From Eubacterium sp. (GTDB taxonomy: Bacteria; Bacillota; Clostridia; Lachnospirales; Lachnospiraceae), in the NCBI GenBank assembly GCA_017634555.1, contig JAGBNF010000047.1, forward strand, positions 1 to 36,597: a stretch of 36,597 bases of DNA. Reading direction: 5' to 3'. Position numbers and translations under genes: made by a program. The first letter of the stretch is position 1. Every line of letters begins with the position of its first letter. Below, in pieces: positions 1 through 6,836 of the stretch. The notes beneath the pieces were generated by a model. The model did not search any database, was not told the origin of the DNA, and saw only the letters and a program-made list of their open reading frames with translations.

Positions 1-885
1 TAGAACAGAAGCAGTGAAACAGGACTCGTTATTTCTGAATTAAGAGACTATTTTTCATATAAAGAAAAAATACCTGAAGATCAGGATGGTATTATTCCGA
101 AAGACGTTGTGGAAGAAATAGAATTCAGAAATGTATCGTTCTCATATAAAGAGGGCAAGAAGATTATAGATGATCTGTCGTTTAAAATCCATAGAGGTGA
201 GCAGATAGCTCTTGTCGGACATAATGGTGCGGGAAAGACGACGATTATCAAATTGCTGCTTAGACTGTACGATCCTACAGAAGGAGTCATATATGTTAAC
301 GGAATTGATATAAGGGAATATAATCTCGATAAATATAGGGAATTGTATGCTTGTGCATTTCAGGATTATAAGATTTTTGCAGGGACTGTAAAGGAAAACA
401 TTCTTCTAGGAAATACAGGTGAAGAGAAAGATATTCAGCATGCATTGGAGATGGCAGGAGTTAAAGAAAAAGTGTATGGCCTTGACAAAAAGCTGGACAC
501 TGTATTGACCAAAGAGTTTGATGAAAATGGAGCCATGATGTCTGGAGGAGAATATCAGAAGATAGCCTGTGCTCGCGTATTCATGAAGAAAAATAAAGTA
601 TTTGTATTTGATGAACCATCCAGTGCGCTTGATCCTATTTCAGAAAATGAATTGTTTAACAGTATAGTTAATTCTGTTGATAATCAGACGGGCATATATA
701 TATCACACCGACTGTCTTGTGTTAAGGATGCAAAAAAAGTGTTTATGTTGGAAGGTGGAAGAATTATCGAGCAGGGGAATCATCAAGAATTAATGGATAT
801 CAATGGGGCTTATGCAGAAATGTACAAGATACAGGAGAGAAATTATTTCAGTTTTGAAGAAGCGGGAGATGAAAGCGATGAATAA
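1..885 (+). CDS. ABC exporter subunit, C-terminal part (5' end outside window)
   Basis: This is the nucleotide-binding half of an ABC exporter; the transmembrane half lies left of the window. The reading frame is open from base 4 and its first ~35 codons read like the usual linker before a nucleotide-binding domain. Visible motifs are Walker A GHNGAGKTT, signature SGGEYQK (Glu in the usual Gln position), Walker B VFVFDEP and the switch histidine in YISHRLS. The stop (883-885) overlaps the start of the next ABC gene by 8 bp, so the two probably form a heterodimeric exporter. In the frame used here the first triplet of the window is TAG. A GTG at 109 is open but has no ribosome binding site and would remove the linker, so I do not treat it as the start. 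The substrate is unknown; the context suggests a peptide or small natural product. Confidence 0.85.
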
Positions 886-2683
886 AAAAACAGAAAAGCT
901 GAGTCTTTCAAGAGTATATAAGAATAATATCTATGCTTTAAAAGCCCTGTTTGGACCGACTCCTGTATGGGGAATAAGTATAGTAGTTGAAGCAATCCGA
1001 CACAATCTTATTCTTTTCCTAGAACAGACTATCTGTGTATTTAAGATTTTGAAAGTTATAGAAAATAACGGATCTTACCTTGAGATAGTAAAGGTTGTCT
1101 TAATTTTTCTGGCACTGGATTTAATAGCATCCTGCATAAGCAGCCTTTATGAGAATAAGATTAAAGTTAAGTATCTTCCTTTGGCAGAAAATGCTTTGAA
1201 GATGAAAATGTATGTAAAGGCCAAAGACGTTGATATAGAGAATTATGATAATCCTAAATATTACAATGATTATTGTCTGGTTGTTTCAGAGGTGAAGAAG
1301 GCAATCGAAAGAGCTGAACAGATTGTTAGAATGGGCGTTGGAAGCGTGACAATGTTAATCTGTTATGGTGGTTTTTTTCTGACACAGGATTCTTTATCGG
1401 TGATAATCGTATTTGTTTCGTTTTTTCTCAGAACGATATTTGCTAACATGTCTGCAAAGCTTAGTTATAAGGTGAGGATTCAGGAAGTACCTCTTGAAAG
1501 AAAGAGAGATTACATTAGAAGAGTCTTTTATCTTAAGGATTATGCAAAAGAACTAAGATTGAATAATAGGGTTGCGGATATATATCATAAACAATTTGAT
1601 GAGATACAGGAAGAGTTATATAAAATTAAGAAAAAAATGGCTTTTAAAAAGTTTATGTTTGAGTTTTCATCAAAATATTTATCATCAGATTTCTTTATGG
1701 ATATAGTATATGTTTTATATTTAATTATCAGAGCTACACTTTTAAAGGTTATATCATTCAGTCAAGTTGTTGTTTTATATAATTCAGCTGCGGGGTTAAG
1801 AAGAGGATTCAGTACTATTACCGATCTTGGTCCGTATGCAATTGAGACAAGTTTATATATAGAGAAAATACGTAGATTTCTTGATACGGAATCTAAAATC
1901 ATAAATGATAAAAAGTGTGAGCTTCCGAAGGGAAACGCAAGTATTGAATGCAGGAATCTGTGCTTTGGTTATGATGATCAGAAGAGGATTCTGAATAATA
2001 TTAATCTTATGATTAACCCGGGGGAAAAGATTGCCCTGGTAGGCTTGAATGGTGCAGGTAAAACAACACTTATAAAGCTGCTTCTACGACTATATGATCC
2101 AACGGAAGGGTGTATACTTCTGAATGGCAGAGATATCAGAGATTATGATATAGACGAATATAGACGTTATATAGGTGTTATATTCCAGGATTTCCAGATT
2201 TATGCAACAACGATCAGAAATAATATCTCAATGGATGTTGGGGCTGAAGATGATAATAGGATAATCGAATCCATTAAGCTGGGTGGACTGGAAAAAAGGA
2301 TTGCAAAGCTTGCGGATGGTATTGATACGGAGATTACCAAGGAATTCAGTGATTCAGGTACGGAGTTTTCGGGTGGAGAAGAACAGAAGCTTGCGGTAGC
2401 CAGAACGTTTTATAAGGATGCGGGAATGTTTTTCCTTGATGAACCGTCATCTGCACTTGACCCAATAGCGGAATACAAACTTAATGAAACTATGAAATCA
2501 ATTTCGAAGGAGAAGAATGTAATATACATATCCCACAGATTATCGACTACTCGAAATGCTGACAAGATTTTTGTTATGAAAAATGGAAGTATTGTTGAGT
2601 CGGGATCACATTCTGAACTGCTTACAATGGATGGGTTATATAAAACAATGTGGGAGGCACAGGCATCAAAGTATCTTTCATAG
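878..2683 (+). CDS. ABC exporter, fused membrane and ATP-binding domains
   Basis: A complete half-size ABC exporter of 601 residues. The N-terminal ~340 residues hold the hydrophobic segments of a type-I exporter membrane domain; the C-terminal part has Walker A GLNGAGKTT, signature FSGGEEQK, Walker B MFFLDEP and the YISHRLS switch. Start choice: GGGAG at 864-868 lies 9 bases before the ATG at 878; an in-frame ATG at 869 directly abuts that site and an upstream start at 803 would run far into the preceding gene. The gene overlaps the previous ABC gene and is followed 11 bp later by a papain-fold protein gene, indicating one operon. Both exporters carry SGGE instead of SGGQ, and both keep Walker B glutamate-like DEP, so both sites could hydrolyse ATP. 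The transported molecule cannot be named from the sequence. Confidence 0.9.
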   Translation: MNKKTEKLSLSRVYKNNIYALKALFGPTPVWGISIVVEAIRHNLILFLEQTICVFKILKVIENNGSYLEIVKVVLIFLALDLIASCISSLYENKIKVKYLPLAENALKMKMYVKAKDVDIENYDNPKYYNDYCLVVSEVKKAIERAEQIVRMGVGSVTMLICYGGFFLTQDSLSVIIVFVSFFLRTIFANMSAKLSYKVRIQEVPLERKRDYIRRVFYLKDYAKELRLNNRVADIYHKQFDEIQEELYKIKKKMAFKKFMFEFSSKYLSSDFFMDIVYVLYLIIRATLLKVISFSQVVVLYNSAAGLRRGFSTITDLGPYAIETSLYIEKIRRFLDTESKIINDKKCELPKGNASIECRNLCFGYDDQKRILNNINLMINPGEKIALVGLNGAGKTTLIKLLLRLYDPTEGCILLNGRDIRDYDIDEYRRYIGVIFQDFQIYATTIRNNISMDVGAEDDNRIIESIKLGGLEKRIAKLADGIDTEITKEFSDSGTEFSGGEEQKLAVARTFYKDAGMFFLDEPSSALDPIAEYKLNETMKSISKEKNVIYISHRLSTTRNADKIFVMKNGSIVESGSHSELLTMDGLYKTMWEAQASKYLS

Positions 2684-2694
2684 GGAGGTTATAT

Positions 2695-3636
2695 ATGAAA
2701 AGAATAGAACCATTTAATGATATCTGGCTTGATTGTTATAATAACCAGAAATTATCAATTTTGATATATAAAAATGAAGACAATAAGGCACTTGCGTATA
2801 ATAACAATTATAAATATGAAATAATGCCATACATTTTTGGAGGCAGTAAAGAGTTTAATTGTATTGCATGTGGACAGTATATAATCACATTTGAAGAATT
2901 TTCGCAGATGGATAAGATGAATCCAAAAAATGAAGAGGAATTCCTGAAGCTTATTAAGAATCAAGTGACGAAAGAGAATGGTTTCGTCTTAATGAGGACA
3001 GACTTATATGATTGGCTTGAGGATAGTATCTGTTGGCATCGTTATCATTGGGATCATTATTCACTTATAGTTGATTATGACGAAGAAAATCAGCAGTTTC
3101 TGGTTTTCGATGAGAAGAAAGGAAATTATGTAAAGTTTTATGTACCGGAAAGTAAGATTTATAAATGTGTATTCCATACGGACAAATTTGAAATCTTACG
3201 ACTTATTACATTGGATGGAGAAGAAATCAAAATTCAGACGACGGAAGATATAAAGAAAAATGCATCGGATATTGTTGAGTCTATCGATAATTGTCTGGAA
3301 AAACGCTTCTGGGATATGGAAGAGTTTATATTTGACGGAGAACACTATAAAGATCTTAATGGTATATTTCTTCAGAAGATTGAAGGACGTCATAAGGCAA
3401 ATGCCGGTCTGATACGCTGGATGGAAACTAATGGAATGGCATCCGGCTTAGATTATAGAACCCTCAGTGAAGAGTTTGAAAAGCTGAGTGTGGAATGGGC
3501 GAAGATCAGAATGGCGCTTTTCGTCATTTATATGAAGAAGAAAAACAGACAGGAAAAGATAAATGAACTTAATGAGAAGCTTTATGAGTGCCTTACTAAG
3601 GAAAGGGAACTTTGGAATCAGGTCATAGCTTCATAA
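2695..3636 (+). CDS. BtrH/C39-like papain-fold protein in ABC operon
   Basis: A 313-residue soluble protein; no signal peptide or membrane segment is apparent. The N-terminus (DCYNNQKLSIL) and the later HYSLIVDYDEENQQFLVFDE stretch resemble the N-terminal domain of butirosin biosynthesis protein BtrH and C39-like papain folds, where a Cys near the N-terminus, a His and an Asp form the active site. Candidate residues are C14, H121 and D139. The C-terminal ~150 residues look mostly helical and charged and I do not recognise them. Proteins of this fold in biosynthetic operons act as acyl- or aminoacyl-transferases or proteases; which applies here is not visible. The start is the ATG at 2695, preceded by GGGAGG at 2683-2688. 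It lies 11 bp after the exporter gene and 14 bp before the CYTH gene, so it is probably co-transcribed with both. The family assignment is a pattern judgement. Confidence 0.6.
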   Translation: MKRIEPFNDIWLDCYNNQKLSILIYKNEDNKALAYNNNYKYEIMPYIFGGSKEFNCIACGQYIITFEEFSQMDKMNPKNEEEFLKLIKNQVTKENGFVLMRTDLYDWLEDSICWHRYHWDHYSLIVDYDEENQQFLVFDEKKGNYVKFYVPESKIYKCVFHTDKFEILRLITLDGEEIKIQTTEDIKKNASDIVESIDNCLEKRFWDMEEFIFDGEHYKDLNGIFLQKIEGRHKANAGLIRWMETNGMASGLDYRTLSEEFEKLSVEWAKIRMALFVIYMKKKNRQEKINELNEKLYECLTKERELWNQVIAS

Positions 3637-3650
3637 TATAGAGGTAAATT

Positions 3651-4217
3651 ATGAATAAGGAAAAAGAAATAAAGGTCTTACTATCCAAGGATGAGTATAA
3701 CAGATTAGATGTATTATTTTGCTGGTCAAAGGACTACTATCAGATAAATCATTATTATGGGAATGAATCATTATTTGACTCTGATCTGAATACATATAGA
3801 GTGAGAGAAAAAAACGGAAAGATAAAGATTCAGGTGAAGATTCCCGAAAAAAAGGAAGGATCTCTGCATATAAAGAAAGAGTATGAAAAGGAAATTAATT
3901 CAGTTCCGGAAATTATAAAGAAAGAGGAATTGACTGAGATTACAGGAATCCCATTCGATGAGGATAAAGAATATATCGGGAAGCTTACAACTCACAGAAA
4001 AGAATGCCTGGACTATGAAAACGTTGAAATCTGCCTTGATAAAAATGAATATCTGAATAAAACTGATTATGAAATAGAGATAGAATTCAAGGGAGAGTAT
4101 CCTGAGGAGATTACTTCGATATTGGAGAGAAACGGAATAAAAACCAGTGAGACAGTTGATGGAAAGAATACCAGATATATGAAGGAATTTCTAAGAATGA
4201 GAACACGGCAGGGCTGA
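3651..4217 (+). CDS. CYTH-domain (triphosphate tunnel) protein
   Basis: A 188-residue protein with the defining CYTH signature ExExK at residues 4-8 (E-K-E-I-K) and the later alternating charged strands YRVREKNGKIKIQVK and KKEYEKEI that line the triphosphate tunnel. Known members are class IV adenylate cyclases, thiamine triphosphatases and inorganic triphosphatases; the reaction here cannot be decided. GAGG at 3641-3644 precedes the ATG. It is the last gene of the exporter/papain-fold operon, and its stop lies a few bases from the T-tract of a terminator that serves the opposite strand. A CYTH protein at the end of an export operon is an unusual partner and may act on a nucleotide-type substrate or signal linked to the exported product; that link is inference. 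Confidence 0.85.
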   Translation: MNKEKEIKVLLSKDEYNRLDVLFCWSKDYYQINHYYGNESLFDSDLNTYRVREKNGKIKIQVKIPEKKEGSLHIKKEYEKEINSVPEIIKKEELTEITGIPFDEDKEYIGKLTTHRKECLDYENVEICLDKNEYLNKTDYEIEIEFKGEYPEEITSILERNGIKTSETVDGKNTRYMKEFLRMRTRQG

Positions 4218-4220
4218 TGT

Positions 4221-4257
4221 AAAAGAAAAATGCACATAGGATTTAATCCTATGTGCA
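4221..4257 (-). terminator. Rho-independent terminator of the minus-strand microgene
   Basis: A perfect 12-bp stem (4231-4242 with 4246-4257) closes a 3-base TTA loop. Read on the minus strand it is followed by TTTTTCTTTT (4230-4221), the classic terminator arrangement. On the plus strand no T-run follows, so it mainly serves the minus-strand unit that starts near 4380, although it could slow plus-strand transcripts leaving the CYTH gene. Confidence 0.85.
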
Positions 4258-4300
4258 GATTCCGATTAAAAGAGTAGGTATAGCTTATGAATTAAGAGGT

Positions 4301-4348
4301 TCAACCTCCGCGATTTCTCAGCCATTCAAAAATGTTACAAAGTATCAT
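4301..4348 (-). CDS. Candidate 15-residue peptide beside LytTR system
   Basis: A very short ORF, MILCNIFEWLRNRGG, on the minus strand. It has a strong ribosome binding site, GGGAGGG at 4360-4354, five bases before the ATG. Its frame is closed upstream by a TAA near the -10 region, so it is not the tail of a longer ORF. It sits inside a complete minus-strand unit: a TATACT -10 at 4386-4381, the RBS, the ORF, then a hairpin with T-tract. The peptide has one Cys, one Trp and a Gly-Gly end. I do not recognise it. It could be a signal peptide for the adjacent LytTR/GHKL pair, a short toxin-like amphipathic peptide, or a chance ORF in a small RNA. No agrB-like processing gene is present nearby. Confidence 0.4.
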   Translation of the reverse strand: MILCNIFEWLRNRGG

Positions 4349-4360
4349 GGTAACCCTCCC

Positions 4361-4376
4361 GCAACTAAATTGTTGC
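4361..4376. promoter_or_regulatory. Short inverted repeat between -10 and RBS of the microgene
   Basis: GCAAC-N6-GTTGC lies directly upstream of the GGGAGGG ribosome binding site of the minus-strand ORF and just downstream of its -10 hexamer. It could be a small operator at the transcription start or a 5'-UTR hairpin next to the ribosome binding site. The arms are only 5 bp, so chance is possible. Confidence 0.3.
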
Positions 4377-4380
4377 AGTT

Positions 4381-4409
4381 AGTATAATATAATACAGTAA
4401 AAATTAACA
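4381..4409 (-). promoter_or_regulatory. Predicted promoter of the minus-strand microgene
   Basis: On the minus strand, TATACT (4386-4381) matches the -10 consensus at five of six positions. The position 17 bp upstream reads TGTTAA, a poor -35 box. A weak -35 next to upstream direct repeats is what an activator-dependent (for example LytTR-dependent) promoter would look like. The -10 call is fair; activator control is inference. Confidence 0.45.
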
Positions 4410-4419
4410 TATCTAATTA

Positions 4420-4451
4420 GTAAACGACATAATTTTTGAGTGAACGACATA
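4420..4451. repeat. Two 12-bp direct repeats, likely LytTR-type binding sites
   Basis: GTRAACGACATA occurs at 4420-4431 and 4440-4451, in the same orientation and exactly 20 bp apart, with a single difference (A/G). This spacing of about two helical turns is typical of LytTR regulators such as AgrA and VirR, which bind paired ~9-bp direct repeats. The core on the minus strand, CGTTYA, partly matches the LytTR consensus. The pair lies between the minus-strand microgene and the LytTR response regulator gene and could control either. Confidence 0.55.
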
Positions 4452-4616
4452 TTAAAAGATAAAAAAACATGGTATGTTATTGTTAAATAAAACAATTGAA
4501 TATGTTCAATGTGACGAAAAATGATATGAATCAAACAGAAACATTGTACCTAGTGCCTAATTATGATAAAATCCATTCTTGTATGCAACCTGTGTACGTT
4601 TAAAGGAGTTGTATCA

Positions 4617-5339
4617 ATGGAAAGTAATGTTTTTTATGTTGGCATTTGTGACGATGATTCAAAATGGCATAAGGCTGTTTCCGAGTCTTGTAAGGTTTTC
4701 TTTGATAAAAAGGAAATCAAGTATGAGATTTATTCCTTTTATCATGGGAGGGATTTGGTAAGCGAGAGGGGGAAGGATATAGATATCCTTTTTCTTGACG
4801 TTGAGATGGAAGCCATGGATGGATTAGAAGTTATGAAGCAGGCTGAAAAAATGCCGAACATTCATAACATTGTTTTTGTATCCAGCCATCCGGAAGCGGT
4901 ATGGGATTCTTTTGGCTATAAAACAAAAGGATTTGTTACAAAACCTTTTTCTGATGAGGATATCTTCAAATATCTGGAGAGTATCTACAAGAAAAAGATC
5001 AGCGATTCATTGATAGATTTTTCGGATTATAACGGACCGGTCTATATCAGAAAATCGGATATAGTTTATTTGAAGTCTGATTCAAATTACAGTACGATCT
5101 ATACTGAAGAAAATGAGAGAGTTGTGTCCTGCACACTTAAAGAGTGTGAGAAGATGCTCAACGGCCTCCCATTTCTCAGGATACATAGATCATACATAGT
5201 GAATCTTGATTATATAAAGAACATGTCCAGCAGTGTTGCATATTTTAAAAGTGGAGATGCATGCACTATTGGGCGAAGTTATAGGTCTCAGGTCAGAGAT
5301 GAGTACCAGAGTTATTTGCGCAGGGAGTTGCATATATGA
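4617..5339 (+). CDS. LytTR response regulator (AgrA/VirR-like)
   Basis: A 240-residue two-component response regulator. Residues ~6-125 form a receiver domain: acidic pocket CDDD at 11-14, phospho-acceptor D61 in LFLDVEM, and the conserved Lys in TKPF. Residues ~135-238 form a LytTR DNA-binding domain (VYIRKSDIVYLKSD, LRIHRSYIVNLDYI). AAAGGAG (4602-4607) precedes the ATG at 4617 by about ten bases; the longer frame opening at 4563 has no such site. Its last codons overlap the kinase start (ATGA), so the pair is translationally coupled. The family regulates peptide-sensing or virulence/bacteriocin genes by binding paired direct repeats, and such a pair lies 170 bp upstream at 4420-4451. Targets are not otherwise visible. 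Confidence 0.93.
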   Translation: MESNVFYVGICDDDSKWHKAVSESCKVFFDKKEIKYEIYSFYHGRDLVSERGKDIDILFLDVEMEAMDGLEVMKQAEKMPNIHNIVFVSSHPEAVWDSFGYKTKGFVTKPFSDEDIFKYLESIYKKKISDSLIDFSDYNGPVYIRKSDIVYLKSDSNYSTIYTEENERVVSCTLKECEKMLNGLPFLRIHRSYIVNLDYIKNMSSSVAYFKSGDACTIGRSYRSQVRDEYQSYLRRELHI

Positions 5340-6637
5340 ATGTTTACATATGGGCAGCAGTATATAGCTTGTTCGAACTTTTAAAATATTTTTTATGTTT
5401 AAAAGTAGTCTTCAATATACCCATATATAAGAAAAAAATATCAGTACCTATATGGCTTACGTTATCGCTTGCGGTATGTATGGCATATTTTAGTATTTAC
5501 TATTTCCAGGGGATTTTTCTCCTTCTGCCGATAATCTGTTTTGCGTTTGTATTTTTCATGATTGAAAAAAAGTATAAGATTAGAGGCTTACTCTACATGG
5601 TCCTTTCATGGATAGTCATAGATTGCCTGTCTGAACTTGTGAGTCAGATCATAGCGATCATCAGTGGAAGAAATGATTATCTTCTCGCGTCTTTTTCCGT
5701 AAACAATCTGATTGAAAAAATAATAGTACTTATAATACTTGTTTTTTATCACATTATCGTAAATGTGGTAATCAGAAAGAGGGTATCATATCATTTTTAT
5801 CCGGCACAGTGGCTTATTATATTATTGAGCTTCTGCGGGCTTTTGATGGTTGTTCCGAATCTTGAAATGATAGTAAAGGGAGAACCGGTTGATCCGCAGA
5901 CCTATATTGTGATGTGTATTTCAATGATGCTGCTGCTCTTTATGTTCCTGGTAGTTATGGTATGGCAGAGTCATATAATGACGAAATACCTGAAAATGCA
6001 GGAAAAGGAAATGAGCTATCAGTATATGATAAAGTCTCAATCAGAGTATTTTGATAACCTTATCAAGAACGACCGTGAGACCAGAAAGTTCAGGCATGAT
6101 ATGAGAGCCCATATTTCGGCGTTAAGGGAGTTTGCTTATGAGAGTGATGACGCCCGTATGCTGGAATATCTTTCAGACATGGAAGAGAAGTCCAATTCTA
6201 TGAAGGCTAAACGTTACACGGGAAATATGGCTGTGGACGCAATAATAAATGAATTAAAGCATCAGATGGATGAAAAGGGAATATGCTTCGTTTTTGACGG
6301 AATGCTGAAAGCGGGAGAAGAGGTCAGTGATTTCGAATTATGTACCATCTTCTATAATATTATCCAGAATGCCATAGAGGGCTGTTTAAAGGTTGATAAT
6401 CCGCTCAGATCTATTCGTGTCAAGGTTAAGAACATCGGTGACAAGATTGGTATATCGGTGGATAACGATACAATACTTGATGAGATTCCTGAAGATGGAA
6501 AACTTAAAACCAGCAAGGAAGATTCCGTAAATCATGGATTGGGAACACAGAATGTACGTGATGTTGTTGAAAAGCATGACGGCTTCTATGTGAATGATAT
6601 AGTAGACGGAAGATTTGTCGTTGATATCATAATCTGA
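5336..6637 (+). CDS. GHKL sensor histidine kinase (AgrC-like)
   Basis: A 433-residue membrane kinase. About the first 215 residues contain roughly six hydrophobic segments, as in AgrC-type peptide receptors. A helical linker follows, then the phospho-acceptor box FRHDMRAH near residue 255, an N-box NIIQNAIEG, and a G-box HGLGTQNVRDVVEKH typical of the HATPase_c_5/GHKL group. The ATG at 5336 overlaps the regulator stop; CAGGGAG lies about ten bases upstream. Its stop overlaps the start of a 43-codon ORF (TGATG at 6635-6639). The kinase presumably phosphorylates the LytTR regulator encoded just upstream. The ligand is unknown; an autoinducing or other peptide is the family precedent, but no agrB or agrD is present. 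Confidence 0.92.
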   Translation: MNVYIWAAVYSLFELLKYFLCLKVVFNIPIYKKKISVPIWLTLSLAVCMAYFSIYYFQGIFLLLPIICFAFVFFMIEKKYKIRGLLYMVLSWIVIDCLSELVSQIIAIISGRNDYLLASFSVNNLIEKIIVLIILVFYHIIVNVVIRKRVSYHFYPAQWLIILLSFCGLLMVVPNLEMIVKGEPVDPQTYIVMCISMMLLLFMFLVVMVWQSHIMTKYLKMQEKEMSYQYMIKSQSEYFDNLIKNDRETRKFRHDMRAHISALREFAYESDDARMLEYLSDMEEKSNSMKAKRYTGNMAVDAIINELKHQMDEKGICFVFDGMLKAGEEVSDFELCTIFYNIIQNAIEGCLKVDNPLRSIRVKVKNIGDKIGISVDNDTILDEIPEDGKLKTSKEDSVNHGLGTQNVRDVVEKHDGFYVNDIVDGRFVVDIII

Positions 6638-6768
6638 TGCAGAGGTTTTTCGAAGGTTATACGGGATGTGATACTACTATATTACAGACCGCAAAAGAGG
6701 GTTACAAATTAAAAGAGGGCGGCTACGCACTCATGTATGATATGCATCCTTTTAACAGATCGTTTTGA
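6637..6768 (+). CDS. Candidate 43-residue peptide coupled to the sensor kinase
   Basis: An ORF of 43 codons starts within the kinase stop (TGATG) and ends 15 bp before the operon terminator. It begins MQRFFEGYTGCDTT and ends YDMHPFNRSF; it has one Cys, many aromatic residues and no membrane segment or signal peptide. There is no clear ribosome binding site, so translation would depend on coupling to the kinase. I do not recognise it. It could be a small regulator or peptide of the two-component system, a decayed gene fragment, or simply untranslated 3' sequence. Confidence 0.35.
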   Translation: MQRFFEGYTGCDTTILQTAKEGYKLKEGGYALMYDMHPFNRSF

Positions 6769-6782
6769 AAGTTCGATATACT

Positions 6783-6818
6783 ACAAAAAACTCCGACATT
6801 TCTGTCGGAGTTTTTTGT
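6783..6818. terminator. Bidirectional Rho-independent terminator
   Basis: A perfect 16-bp inverted repeat: ACAAAAAACTCCGACA, then a TTTC loop, then its complement ending in TTTTTTGT. It ends the LytTR/kinase operon on the plus strand and the AAA+ gene on the minus strand. Confidence 0.95.
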
Positions 6819-6836
6819 ATCTCATATATTTAATTC

